From: DATKOF01 sp035524795
Lineage (GTDB): Bacteria; Pseudomonadota; Gammaproteobacteria; Burkholderiales; SG8-41
Reading direction: 5' to 3'
Length of the DNA: 64,000 bases
NCBI GenBank assembly: GCA_035524795.1
Contig: DATKOF010000018.1
Location: 1-64,000 of the forward strand
The translations under genes and the position numbers were made by a program. Positions 14,340 through 22,397 of this stretch are shown piece by piece. Position 1 is the first letter of the stretch, and each line of letters opens with the position of its first letter. The notes beneath the pieces are model-generated. The model made no database searches. It saw only the letters and a program-made list of their open reading frames with translations, and had not been told where the DNA came from.

Positions 14340-16235
14340 ATGAAAATCCCAGCCACGAAATCGGTGCTGCCGCCTCCTGCCGCGGCCGACCGCGAGCACT
14401 ATGCGCATATCGCCGGCGAATTGAAATCGCTGCGCGGCGATCTCGAAAAGCTGACCGATGAATTTGCGGACGCGCTGCAGCGCGTCGATCCGGCGCATCG
14501 CGCCAGCGCGCGCAATCTGCTGCATTATCTCGGACTGCGCCGTCACGACATCCGCCATCTGCAGGGACGTCTGGCTGACCTCGGAGTATCGTCGATCGGC
14601 CGCACCGAATCCTTCGTGCTGGCCAGCCTCAACGCCGTGATCCGCGTGCTGAGCCTGGCCGCCAGCGCGGCGCCCGACGCTGCGCCGGCGCCGCCGATCG
14701 CTTCGCGCAGCGCCGGCAGAATGCTGCTTTACGCGAACACGGAAAACCTGCTGGGCGCTGCGCGCGAAGGCCGGCGCACGCACATCATGGTCACGCTGCC
14801 GGCCGAGGCCGCCGCCGATTACGAACTGGTGAAAGCGATGCTGCTGACGGGGATGAATTGCGCGCGGATCAATTGCGCGCACGATGACCGGCCGTCGTGG
14901 GAGCGGATGGTGAAAAACCTGCGCTGGGCGCAGCAGGAAACCGGCCTGCCGTGCCGCATCATCATGGAACTGGGCGGACCGAAATTGCGCACCGGCAGCA
15001 TGGCGCCCGGGCCGCAGGTGGCGGCGTGGCGCCCGCAACGCGATGCGCTGGGCCGTGTCGTCGCGCCCGCGATTATCCGGCTCTGCGCGGAAGGAACGCC
15101 GGCGCCGGGCAACGATGCCGACGCCGATGCCGATCTTCCCGTCGCTGCGGAATGGCTGCACCGGCTGGAACCGCACGACCGGATCGAATTCACCGACGCG
15201 CGCGGATCCAGCCGCGCGATGACGGTGACGCAGCGCACGGCGACGCATTGCGTGACCGAGTGCCGCCAGACCGCCTATGTGACGCCCGGCGCCGAACTGA
15301 CGCTGTTGCGCCGTTCCGCCGCCGGGAGCTACGCATGCCTGCCGCAGCGCGGCTGCGTCGGCCCGCTGCCGCCCGGCGAACAGTCGATCCGGCTGCGGCG
15401 CGGCGACACGCTGCTGCTGACGGCCGCCGCGACCCCCGGTGAACCCGCACGTCACGACGAACATGGAGAACTGCTGAGCGCGGCGCACATTTCCTGCACG
15501 CTGCCGCAGATCTTCGCCGATGTCCGCGCCGGCCAGCGCATTTTCCTCGACGACGGCAAGATCGCCGGCTTGGTGCGCAGCGCCGACCCGGACCGGCTCG
15601 AGATCGGGATCATTCAGGCCAGGGACAACGGCAGCAAGCTGCTGGCCGACAAGGGCATCAATCTGCCGGACAGCCGGCTGCAGTTGCCGGCTTTGACGGA
15701 GAAGGACATCGCCGATCTCGCCTTCGTGGTCGGCGCCGCCGACATGGTCGGACTGTCCTTCGTGCGCGAGGTCGAGGACATCGAGCTGCTGCAATCCCAT
15801 CTGGCGCGCCTCGGCGGGGACAAGCTCGGCATCGTGCTGAAGATCGAAACCCGCGCCGCGTTCGAAAATCTGCCGCAGTTGCTGCTCGCCGCGCTGCGTT
15901 CCCCCGCGGTCGGCGTGATGATCGCGCGCGGCGACCTCGCGGTCGAATGCGGCTATGAGCGGCTGGCGGAACTGCAGGAAGAAATCCTGTGGCTGTGCGA
16001 GGCCGCGCATCTGCCGGTGATCTGGGCGACGCAGGTGCTCGAACAGCTCGCCAAAAAAGGGCTGCCGACGCGCGCCGAAATCACCGACGCCGCGATGAGC
16101 GAGCGCGCCGAGTGCGTGATGCTGAACAAGGGGCCGCACATCATCGAAGCGATCGAGGTGCTCGACAGCATCCTGCGGCGGATGCAGAGCCATCAGAAGA
16201 AAAAAAGTGCGCTGCTGCGCAAATTGCACTGGTGA
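14340..16235 (+). CDS. Pyruvate-kinase-like protein with extra N-terminal domain and no C-terminal domain
   Basis: A 631-residue protein. Residues 1 to about 125 are an extra alpha-helical module not found in classical pyruvate kinase. The barrel then begins at 'GRRTHIMVTLPAEAA' and contains 'GMNCARINCAHDD' (Arg176, Asn178 retained; the usual Ser is Ala180) and 'MELGGPKLRTG' (209-219). It further contains the catalytic 'LKIET' (Lys501, Glu503), 'IARGDLAVE' (Asp532) and 'ATQVLEQL...PTRAEITDAA'. The lid (B) region between about 220 and 395 is clearly enlarged, and the protein stops right after the barrel, without the allosteric C-terminal domain. It may interconvert phosphoenolpyruvate and pyruvate or act on a related phospho-enol substrate. 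Normal pyruvate kinase is about 470-500 residues. Confidence 0.82.
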   Translation: MKIPATKSVLPPPAAADREHYAHIAGELKSLRGDLEKLTDEFADALQRVDPAHRASARNLLHYLGLRRHDIRHLQGRLADLGVSSIGRTESFVLASLNAVIRVLSLAASAAPDAAPAPPIASRSAGRMLLYANTENLLGAAREGRRTHIMVTLPAEAAADYELVKAMLLTGMNCARINCAHDDRPSWERMVKNLRWAQQETGLPCRIIMELGGPKLRTGSMAPGPQVAAWRPQRDALGRVVAPAIIRLCAEGTPAPGNDADADADLPVAAEWLHRLEPHDRIEFTDARGSSRAMTVTQRTATHCVTECRQTAYVTPGAELTLLRRSAAGSYACLPQRGCVGPLPPGEQSIRLRRGDTLLLTAAATPGEPARHDEHGELLSAAHISCTLPQIFADVRAGQRIFLDDGKIAGLVRSADPDRLEIGIIQARDNGSKLLADKGINLPDSRLQLPALTEKDIADLAFVVGAADMVGLSFVREVEDIELLQSHLARLGGDKLGIVLKIETRAAFENLPQLLLAALRSPAVGVMIARGDLAVECGYERLAELQEEILWLCEAAHLPVIWATQVLEQLAKKGLPTRAEITDAAMSERAECVMLNKGPHIIEAIEVLDSILRRMQSHQKKKSALLRKLHW

Positions 16236-16322
16236 CGCGCGTCCGCGGGAAACATCCGGATCACACGAAAGATCAACATTCCTCTGCCAACCATCGATGC
16301 GAAATCGCCGGAGAATTTACCC

Positions 16323-16595
16323 ATGAGCAATCGAACTTCAGGAAAGACCGCGGGCAAACGCAAAAGCGCCGCGGCGCCGCGCAAGCCCGGGACGGCTTCC
16401 GCAAAAACCGCAGCGGGCGGGAAACGGCCGCCGCGGCCGCGCGCGAAATCCGCCGCCCCGGAAGAGAGTCTGTACTGGCAGATCGCGGAAGCCGCCTACT
16501 TCATCGCCGAGCGGCGGGGCTTCGAACCGGGTCACGAAATCGAAGACTGGCTGCTCGCTGAAGCGGAAGTGAAACGGCGCAAGCGCGTCGGCTGA
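16323..16595 (+). CDS. DUF2934 protein
   Basis: A 90-residue protein. The first half is Lys/Arg/Ala-rich and basic, suggesting disorder or nucleic-acid contact. The second half, 'YWQIAEAAYFIAERRGFEPGHEIEDWLLAEAEV', is the DUF2934 signature, a short domain with unknown role that is common in proteobacteria. A GGAG element precedes the ATG. It is 87 bases downstream of the pyruvate-kinase-like gene and convergent with ribE. Confidence 0.85.
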   Translation: MSNRTSGKTAGKRKSAAAPRKPGTASAKTAAGGKRPPRPRAKSAAPEESLYWQIAEAAYFIAERRGFEPGHEIEDWLLAEAEVKRRKRVG

Positions 16596-16624
16596 TATTT
16601 CGGCGTCTTCAAGCGCTGTTTTCA

Positions 16625-16641
16625 GCCCGGCTCAGCCGGGC
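16625..16641. terminator. Hairpin at the convergent ends of the DUF2934 gene and ribE
   Basis: GCCCGGC (16625-16631) and GCCGGGC (16635-16641) form a perfect 7-base stem with a TCA loop; the loop is the ribE stop codon. It sits between two convergent genes and could reduce read-through both ways. No U-run follows on either strand, so an intrinsic terminator is uncertain. Confidence 0.4.
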
Positions 16642-17225
16642 GCTGCCATCAACTGCTCGATATAGCGCGCGAGCATGTCGACTTCGAGGTTGACCCTGGC
16701 GCCCGGCGCGAGCGCGCCGAGATCGGTCATCGCCAGCGTGTGCGGGATCAGATTGACCTCGAATCCGGAGCCATGCACCGCGTTCACGGTCAGGCTGACG
16801 CCGTTGACCGCGATCGAGCCCTTGCGCGCGATGTAGCGCGCCAGTTCATGCGGCGCCGCGATTGCCAGCAGGCGATTGTCGCCGGCTTCCTCGAAGCGCG
16901 TCACGGTGCCGACGCCGTCGACGTGGCCGCCGACCAGATGGCCGCCGAGCCGGTCGGCGAGTCGCAGCGACTTTTCCAGGTTGACCCGCGCACCCGACAT
17001 GAAACCGGCCGTGCAGTTCAGCGTTTCGCGCGACAGGTCGAATTCGACGCGCGGCGCATCGATGTCGACGACCGTCAGGCAGACGCCGTTGACCGCGATG
17101 CTGTGACCGGGCGCGACGTCGTCGAGATCCAGCGCGCCGGCGTCGAGCGTCATGCGTACCGCGCCGCCCGGCGCCGGACGCGTCTCGGTGATCGTGCCGA
17201 CCGCCATCACGATGCCGGTGAACAT
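16632..17225 (-). CDS. ribE: Riboflavin synthase, alpha chain
   Basis: Riboflavin synthase dismutates two molecules of dimethylribityllumazine into riboflavin. The 197-residue protein has two lumazine-binding repeats: 'MFTGIVMAVGTI' with 'GHSIAVNGVCLTVVDID' in the first, and 'GGHVDGVGTVTRFEEAG' with 'KGSIAVNGVSLTVNAV' in the second. The stop of ribD and the start of ribE are directly adjacent (17226/17225). In related genomes ribE is followed by ribBA, but here four plus-strand genes lie between them. Confidence 0.96.
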   Translation of the reverse strand: MFTGIVMAVGTITETRPAPGGAVRMTLDAGALDLDDVAPGHSIAVNGVCLTVVDIDAPRVEFDLSRETLNCTAGFMSGARVNLEKSLRLADRLGGHLVGGHVDGVGTVTRFEEAGDNRLLAIAAPHELARYIARKGSIAVNGVSLTVNAVHGSGFEVNLIPHTLAMTDLGALAPGARVNLEVDMLARYIEQLMAAPG

Positions 17226-18305
17226 CTACTTCCGCTCCAGCCTTGCCAGCATCCGTAAATCATTGCCCACCATTCTTATCTCCTGCATTTTTAGATCATG
17301 CCGCACACCGGAAGCGTCCGGCAACTCGAACATGCCGCGCGCGCCGCTGCCGAGCACGCACGGCGCGAAGTAAAGCAGCAGTTCGTCGACCAGATCGGCC
17401 TGCAACAGCGCGCCGCTGAGCGTGGCGCCGGCCTCGACGTGCAGTTCGTTGATTTCGCGCCGGCCCAGTTCCGCCATCAACGCCGTCAAATCTACCCTCC
17501 CGCGCGCGTCCGGCAATGTGATCACTTCGGCGCCGCCGGCGCGCAATGCTGCGATTTTCTCCGGCGCGGCGTCGGCACAAACCACCAGCGCGCCGCCTTC
17601 AAGGACACGCGCGGCGGGCGGTATCGCCAGCCGGCTGGCGACGACGACGCGCAGCGGCTGGCGCGGCGTTTCGATGTCGCGCACGTTCAACTGCGGATCG
17701 TCGGCGCGCACCGTGCCGCTGCCGGTCAGCACCGCGCAGGCGCGCGCGCGCCAGCGCTGGCCGTCACGGCGCGCCGCCTCGCCGGTGATCCAGCGGCGAT
17801 CGCCGCCGGTGGTCCCGCCGTCGAGGCTCGCCGCCAGCTTGACACGCACCCACGGTCGCCCGCGCGTCAGGCGCGACACGAAACCGATGTTGAGTTCGCG
17901 CGCCGCGCTTTCGAGCACGCCGCTCTCGACCTCGATGCCGGCCTGCCGCAGCCGCGCGATGCCCTGTCCCGCAGTACGCGGGTCGGGGTCGCGCAGCGCG
18001 ATCACCACGCGCCTGAAACCGGCCGCGATCACCGCTTCGTCGCACGGCGGGGTACGGCCGTGATGGTGACACGGCTCGAGCGTCACATAGAGCGTTGCGC
18101 CGCGCGCCGCATCGCCGGCCGCGCGCAGCGCGACGATTTCGGCGTGCGGTCCGCCGGCGCGCTCGTGCCAACCCGCGCCGACCACCGCGCCGTCGCTGAC
18201 GATCACGCAGCCGACGCGCGGATTGGGCGTCGTCGTATAAAGGCCGCGCTCGGCGAGCTGCAGCGCGTGCGCCATGAATTCGTGATCAGCAGCGGAAAAC
18301 GGCAT
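17226..18305 (-). CDS. ribD: Bifunctional diaminohydroxyphosphoribosylaminopyrimidine deaminase / reductase
   Basis: RibD deaminates and then reduces the pyrimidine intermediate of riboflavin synthesis. The N-terminal deaminase domain (about 1-145) carries the zinc site H54-x-E56 (HAEIVAL) and C79/C88 in 'EPCHHHGRTPPC'. The C-terminal reductase domain (about 146-359) begins 'RPWVRVKLAASLDG' and includes 'ITGEAARRDGQRWRARACAVLTGSGTVRADDPQLN' and 'ELHVEAGATLSGALL'. Length of 359 is normal. It is 94 bases downstream of nrdR and immediately upstream of ribE. Confidence 0.97.
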   Translation of the reverse strand: MPFSAADHEFMAHALQLAERGLYTTTPNPRVGCVIVSDGAVVGAGWHERAGGPHAEIVALRAAGDAARGATLYVTLEPCHHHGRTPPCDEAVIAAGFRRVVIALRDPDPRTAGQGIARLRQAGIEVESGVLESAARELNIGFVSRLTRGRPWVRVKLAASLDGGTTGGDRRWITGEAARRDGQRWRARACAVLTGSGTVRADDPQLNVRDIETPRQPLRVVVASRLAIPPAARVLEGGALVVCADAAPEKIAALRAGGAEVITLPDARGRVDLTALMAELGRREINELHVEAGATLSGALLQADLVDELLLYFAPCVLGSGARGMFELPDASGVRHDLKMQEIRMVGNDLRMLARLERK

Positions 18306-18319
18306 GGGAATTCATCAGG

Positions 18320-18393
18320 AACCGCGGGTAAACGCAGATGAACACGGATTGAAACAGCCCTCCATCGGCGTTAATCTGCGCACAGCTGCGGTT
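18320..18393. repeat. Imperfect inverted repeat between nrdR and ribD
   Basis: Arms at 18320-18340 (AACCGCGGGTAAACGCAGAT...) and 18373-18393 (...ATCTGCGCACAGCTGCGGTT) pair imperfectly, with 'AACCGC' and 'CGCAGAT' kept in both. The left arm continues into 'GAACACGGAT', a string typical of dispersed betaproteobacterial intergenic repeats. It fills the nrdR-ribD space and could form a long mRNA hairpin. Confidence 0.6.
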
Positions 18394-18399
18394 TCACTG

Positions 18400-18867
18400 T
18401 TATTTTTTTCCGTCGACCGGCTGCCGGACTTCCTTGATCACGTCCTCGAAATCGCCGACGTCCTCGAAACTTTTATAGACCGACGCGAAACGGATGTAGG
18501 CGACGTGGTCGAGCTTGTAGAGCTCCTTCATCACCATCTCGCCGACGCGGCGCGCCGGAATTTCGCGCTCGCCGAGCGCCAGCACGTTCTGCGTGATCGT
18601 CGCGATCGCTTCGTCGACCCGCTGCGTCGGCACCGGCCGCTTGTGCAGCGCGCGCATGAAGCCGGTGCGCAGCTTGTCGAGGCTGAACTCGGCGCGCGTG
18701 CCGTCCTGCTTGACCACCTGCGGCATCCGCAGCTCGACGGTTTCGTAAGTCGTGAAGCGCTTGCCGCAAGCCGCGCATTTGCGGCGGCGGCGGATGCTGT
18801 CGCCGTCCTCGCTGACGCGCGAATCGATCACCTGCGTGTCTTCGGCTTTGCAGAACGGGCAATGCAT
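18400..18867 (-). CDS. nrdR: Transcriptional repressor NrdR
   Basis: NrdR represses ribonucleotide reductase genes in response to (d)ATP. The 155-residue protein has the N-terminal zinc ribbon with Cys3, Cys6, Cys31 and Cys34 (MHCPFC... CAACGKRF) and 'DSRVSEDGDSIRRRRKC'. An ATP-cone domain follows (about 46-136) with 'VVKQDGTRAEFSLDKLRTGFMRAL' and 'ARRVGEMVMKELYKLDHVAYIRFASVYKSFED'. The position after glyA and before ribD is characteristic of beta- and gammaproteobacteria. Confidence 0.98.
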   Translation of the reverse strand: MHCPFCKAEDTQVIDSRVSEDGDSIRRRRKCAACGKRFTTYETVELRMPQVVKQDGTRAEFSLDKLRTGFMRALHKRPVPTQRVDEAIATITQNVLALGEREIPARRVGEMVMKELYKLDHVAYIRFASVYKSFEDVGDFEDVIKEVRQPVDGKK

Positions 18868-18870
18868 AAA

Positions 18871-18960
18871 TCAGGATTCAGGATGCAGAATTGAGGATTC
18901 AGGGCAGGTTTCTGTTATTCGCGGCTTCACTCAATCCTGAATCCTCGATCCTCAATCCTG
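18871..18960. repeat. Paired CAGGATTCAGGAT-type repeats between nrdR and glyA
   Basis: The left arm (18871-18903) contains TCAGGATTCAGGATGCAG and GAATTGAGGATTCAGGG. The right arm (18931-18960) contains the complementary TCAATCCTGAATCCTCG and TCCTCAATCCTG. Together they make an imperfect inverted repeat of roughly 30-base arms around a 27-base centre. The right arm covers the glyA stop codon and its last codons. The same unit occurs between thiL and nusB and at about 24396-24420. Confidence 0.7.
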
Positions 18961-20202
18961 CGCTCCATACACCGGAAACTTCGCGCACAGCGCGGTGACC
19001 GCATCCCGCACGCGCGCGATGCTGGCGGCGTCGTTGGGCGCATCGAGCACGTCGGCGATCAGGCTCGCGGTCTGCCCGGCCTCCGCCTCCCTGAAGCCGC
19101 GCGTAGTCAGCGCCGGCGAGCCAAGCCGGATGCCGGAAGTGACGAACGGCTTCTCGGGATCGTTCGGGATCGCATTCTTGTTGACCGTCAGGTGCGCGGA
19201 GACCAGCGCTTTCTCGGCGTCCTTGCCGGTGATCTTCTTCGCGCGCAGATCGACCAGGAACACATGGCTTTCGGTACGGCCGGAGACGATGCGCAGGCCG
19301 CGCCCGGCCAGTGTTTTCGCCATCACATCGGCGTTCTTCAGCACCTGCTGCTGATAAGTCCTGAATTCCGGCGCCAGCGCTTCCTTGAACGCGACCGCCT
19401 TGCCGGCGATCACGTGCATCAGCGGGCCGCCCTGCAGGCCGGGGAAGATCGCGCTGTTGACCGCTTTTTCGTGCTCGGCCTTCATCAGGATCAATCCGCC
19501 GCGCGGCCCGCGCAGCGTCTTGTGCGTGGTCGAGGTCACGACATCCGCATGCGGCACCGGATTCGGATAGACGCCGGCCGCGATCAGCCCCGCGTAATGC
19601 GCCATATCGACCATGAAATAAGCGCCGACCGACCTGGCGATCCGCGCAAAGCGCTCGAAATCGATGCGCAGCGCGTAGGCCGACGCGCCGGCGAGGATCA
19701 GCTTCGGTTTGTGCTCGGCGGCAAGCCGCTCGACCTGTTCGTAGTCGATCGCCTCGTTCGCGTCGAGGCCATAGCTGACGACGTTGAACCATTTGCCGCT
19801 CATATTGACCGGCGAGCCGTGCGTCAGATGCCCGCCCATCGCCAGCGACATGCCGAGAAAGGTGTCGCCCGGCTTCAGCAACGCCATGAACGCCGCCTGA
19901 TTGGCCTGCGAACCCGAGTTCGGCTGCACGTTGGCCGCTTCGGCGCCGAACAGTTGCTTGACGCGGTCGATTGCCAGCTGCTCGACGATGTCGACGTACT
20001 CGCAGCCGCCGTAATAACGCTTGCCCGGATAACCTTCCGCGTACTTGTTGGTCAGCACCGAACCCTGCGCTGCGAGCACGCGCGGGCTGGTGTAATTTTC
20101 GGACGCGATCAGCTCGATATGCTGTTCCTGGCGGCGCGCTTCGGATTCGATCGCCGATGCAATTTCGGGATCGCATTGCTGGAGGGTCTGTCTGTTGTAC
20201 AT
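18952..20202 (-). CDS. glyA: Serine hydroxymethyltransferase
   Basis: GlyA interconverts serine and glycine with transfer of the one-carbon unit to tetrahydrofolate, using PLP. The 416-residue protein shows 'IELIASENYTSPRVLAAQGSVLTNKYAEGYPGKRYYGG', the substrate and folate region 'HLTHGSPVNMSGKWFN', and the PLP lysine at Lys228 in 'TSTTHKTLRGPRGG'. The last codons (AQD, stop) fall inside a repeat arm. It is the first gene of the glyA-nrdR-rib cluster. The divergent region upstream has an AT-rich stretch (about 20222-20238) that may hold its promoter. Confidence 0.98.
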   Translation of the reverse strand: MYNRQTLQQCDPEIASAIESEARRQEQHIELIASENYTSPRVLAAQGSVLTNKYAEGYPGKRYYGGCEYVDIVEQLAIDRVKQLFGAEAANVQPNSGSQANQAAFMALLKPGDTFLGMSLAMGGHLTHGSPVNMSGKWFNVVSYGLDANEAIDYEQVERLAAEHKPKLILAGASAYALRIDFERFARIARSVGAYFMVDMAHYAGLIAAGVYPNPVPHADVVTSTTHKTLRGPRGGLILMKAEHEKAVNSAIFPGLQGGPLMHVIAGKAVAFKEALAPEFRTYQQQVLKNADVMAKTLAGRGLRIVSGRTESHVFLVDLRAKKITGKDAEKALVSAHLTVNKNAIPNDPEKPFVTSGIRLGSPALTTRGFREAEAGQTASLIADVLDAPNDAASIARVRDAVTALCAKFPVYGAQD

Positions 20203-20361
20203 GGAGAAAAGGTTAGTCCCAAAATTGAAATTTTATCATGCGCTCCCGGCCGGCTTCGCCTTGCCGCGCTGCGGAAACCGTGAAGTCCCGGTTTCCGGTT
20301 TTTCCGGGATGGCGGATACGGTCCGCCCGCGGCTGTGGTAATGTAACGCGCGGGAGTGGAA

Positions 20362-20547
20362 ATGAGCGCAACAACGATAACGGTAGCCTTCATCGTCGGC
20401 CTGATATTGATGGCGATCATGGGCGCCGTGTGCGGGCATTACACGCTGAAAATGATCCTGCTGATCGAGAAGAGCAAGGCCGACCGCGCCAGACAGCAAG
20501 CCTCCGACACTGCGCCGCTGCCAGCCGAGGAAAAACCGCAGGCCTGA
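20362..20547 (+). CDS. Small one-helix membrane protein, unknown function
   Basis: A 61-residue protein. The ATG at 20362 is preferred over an upstream in-frame GTG because GGGAG sits at proper distance before it. One hydrophobic segment at about residues 6-27 (TVAFIVGLILMAIMGAVCGHY) is followed by a basic stretch and a Pro/Glu/Ala-rich tail. It is divergent from glyA and convergent with the symporter gene. No family recognised; the coding signal is the helix plus good ribosome site. Confidence 0.55.
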   Translation: MSATTITVAFIVGLILMAIMGAVCGHYTLKMILLIEKSKADRARQQASDTAPLPAEEKPQA

Positions 20548-20624
20548 TTTCCCGGCTGCCTGCGCCGCCCCCGCTCTCACCCTTTTCCCCATCAGCCCCC
20601 GGATTCCAGGGAGCGCTGTACTGC

Positions 20625-22175
20625 CTAGTCGCGCGCGGCGTCGGCGTAATCGCCGGCTGCCGTCGCGTCGTCCGCGCGGCGCAGCCCGGCGGCGCGGCAC
20701 AGCAATGTGACGGCGACCGCGACGGCAAGATTGAACAGCAGCGCGTAGAGCGCGGCATAACCGGGAATCGTGACCGCACCGGCGTGCAGCAGGTAGGTCG
20801 GCGACTTGAAGTTCTGTGCCGCCATCATCGCGGTGCCGCCGGCGATGCCGGCCAGCCAGCCGGCCAGCAGCCCGCGATGATCGAACCACGTCGTGTAGAG
20901 CCCGATGATGACCGCCGGCAGCGTCTGGATGATCAGCACTCCGCCCAGCAGTTGCAGGTTGATCGCAAACTGCTGCGGCAGCGCGATCACGAACGCGACC
21001 GCGCCCACCTTCACGATCAGCGACACCCACTTCGCCATCTGCGTCTCCTCAGCCGGCGTGCAGTCGGGCCTGACGAATTCGCGGTAGATGTTGCGCGTGA
21101 ACAGGTTGGCGGCGGCGATCGACATGATCGCCGCCGGCACCAGCGCGCCGATCGCGACTGCCGCGAACGCGACGCCGACGAACCAGTCGGGGAACAGGCT
21201 GAGGAACAGCGCCGGCACCGCGAAGTTCTGCTTGTATTCGCCGAAATAGCCCGCGTACTGCGGCAGCCGGTCGACGCCGGCGGCGAGCGCCATGTAACCG
21301 AGCAGCGCGATCAGGCCGAGCACGAACGAATAGGCGGGCAGCAGCGCCATGTTGCGGCGAAGCGTGTCGCTGCCGCTCGAACTGAGGATCGCGGTCAGCG
21401 AGTGCGGATACAGCATCAGCGCGAGCGCCGAGCCGGCCGCGAGCGTGATATAGGCGCTGTACTGGTTGAGGCTGCCGGCGTCGGGCGCCTTCAGCAGCAG
21501 CTTGTCGCCCGGCACGTGGGCGAAAATCGCGCCGTAGCCGCCGAGCTTTTCCGGAATCACGATGATCGCGGCGATGATCGTCACGTAGATCAGCACGTCC
21601 TTGACAATCGCGATCATCGCCGGCGCGCGCAGGCCGCTGGTGTAGGTATACGCGGCGAGGATCGCGAAGCTGATGATCAGCGGCAGTTCACCCAGCCAGC
21701 CGCCGGTCGGGAAGCCGAGCGCGGCGACCACCACCTGGATGCCGACCAGCTGCAGCGCGATGTACGGCATCGTCGCCACGATGCCGGTGACCGCGACCGC
21801 CAGCGCCAGCCATGGGCTGCCGTGGCGTCCGCGCACGAAATCGGCGGCGGTCACGTAGCCGCGGCGGTGCGCGACCGCCCACAGCCGCGGCATCACCAAA
21901 AACGCGAACGGATAGACCAGGATCGTGTACGGCACCGCGAAAAATCCCATCGCGCCGGCGCCGAACATCAGCGCCGGCACCGCGATGAAGGTGTACGCGG
22001 TGTAGAGATCGCCGCCGATCAGGAACCAGGTGATCACGGTGCCGAAACGGCGCCCGGCCAGCCCCCACTCGTGCAGTGTATCGAGATCGCCGCGGCGCCA
22101 GTGCGCGGCGACGAAGCCGAGCACGGTGACCAGCGCGAAGAAAAAAACGAATACCGCGACCGCGACGACATTCAT
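20625..22175 (-). CDS. Sodium:solute symporter, monocarboxylate permease MctP-like
   Basis: A 516-residue polytopic inner-membrane transporter of the SSS family with about 13 helices. Features: 'LAGRRFGTVITWFLIGGDLYTAYTFIAVPALMFGAGAMGFF' near the N-terminus, 'GYVTAADFVRGRHGSPWLALAVAV', and a conserved 'ALVPAAIMSIAAANLFTRNIYREFVRP' segment characteristic of SSS proteins. The overall pattern and the DUF3311 partner directly upstream resemble the MctP-type uptake system for lactate, pyruvate and other monocarboxylates. The substrate is inferred. It overlaps the DUF3311 gene by four bases. Confidence 0.87.
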   Translation of the reverse strand: MNVVAVAVFVFFFALVTVLGFVAAHWRRGDLDTLHEWGLAGRRFGTVITWFLIGGDLYTAYTFIAVPALMFGAGAMGFFAVPYTILVYPFAFLVMPRLWAVAHRRGYVTAADFVRGRHGSPWLALAVAVTGIVATMPYIALQLVGIQVVVAALGFPTGGWLGELPLIISFAILAAYTYTSGLRAPAMIAIVKDVLIYVTIIAAIIVIPEKLGGYGAIFAHVPGDKLLLKAPDAGSLNQYSAYITLAAGSALALMLYPHSLTAILSSSGSDTLRRNMALLPAYSFVLGLIALLGYMALAAGVDRLPQYAGYFGEYKQNFAVPALFLSLFPDWFVGVAFAAVAIGALVPAAIMSIAAANLFTRNIYREFVRPDCTPAEETQMAKWVSLIVKVGAVAFVIALPQQFAINLQLLGGVLIIQTLPAVIIGLYTTWFDHRGLLAGWLAGIAGGTAMMAAQNFKSPTYLLHAGAVTIPGYAALYALLFNLAVAVAVTLLCRAAGLRRADDATAAGDYADAARD

Positions 22176-22393
22176 CGCGGCTTGCCGGCGTCAGCGCCGC
22201 GTTCACGCGTTGCGAGATAGACGACCGCGATTACCACCGCGCTCAACGGAATCCACAGCAGCTGATACCAGTAGAAGAACGGGATGCCGAGCCACGCCGG
22301 CCCGGCACGGTTGAAGAACGGCACGCACAACACTGCGAGGCACGGCGCCAGCAGCAGCCAGCACCAGAGACGGCGGCGCGGATTCCGCGTCAT
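22172..22393 (-). CDS. DUF3311 small membrane protein
   Basis: A 73-residue protein with two hydrophobic helices (about 9-25 and 42-62) and the family pattern 'PFFNRAGPAWLGIPFFYWYQLLWIPLSAVV'. DUF3311 proteins are encoded next to SSS-family symporters and are probably accessory subunits. The stop and the symporter ATG overlap (ATGA), so the small subunit is translated first and coupled to the permease. Confidence 0.9.
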   Translation of the reverse strand: MTRNPRRRLWCWLLLAPCLAVLCVPFFNRAGPAWLGIPFFYWYQLLWIPLSAVVIAVVYLATRERGADAGKPR

Positions 22394-22397
22394 CCGT

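Noticed and set aside
14304..16229. 641-codon frame antisense to the pyruvate-kinase-like gene
   Set aside because: No domain or ribosome site; composition is that of an antisense shadow. The plus-strand frame shows clear catalytic motifs.
18899..20176. Long minus-strand frame overlapping glyA in another frame
   Set aside because: Arg-rich, no motif; glyA is fully supported in its own frame.
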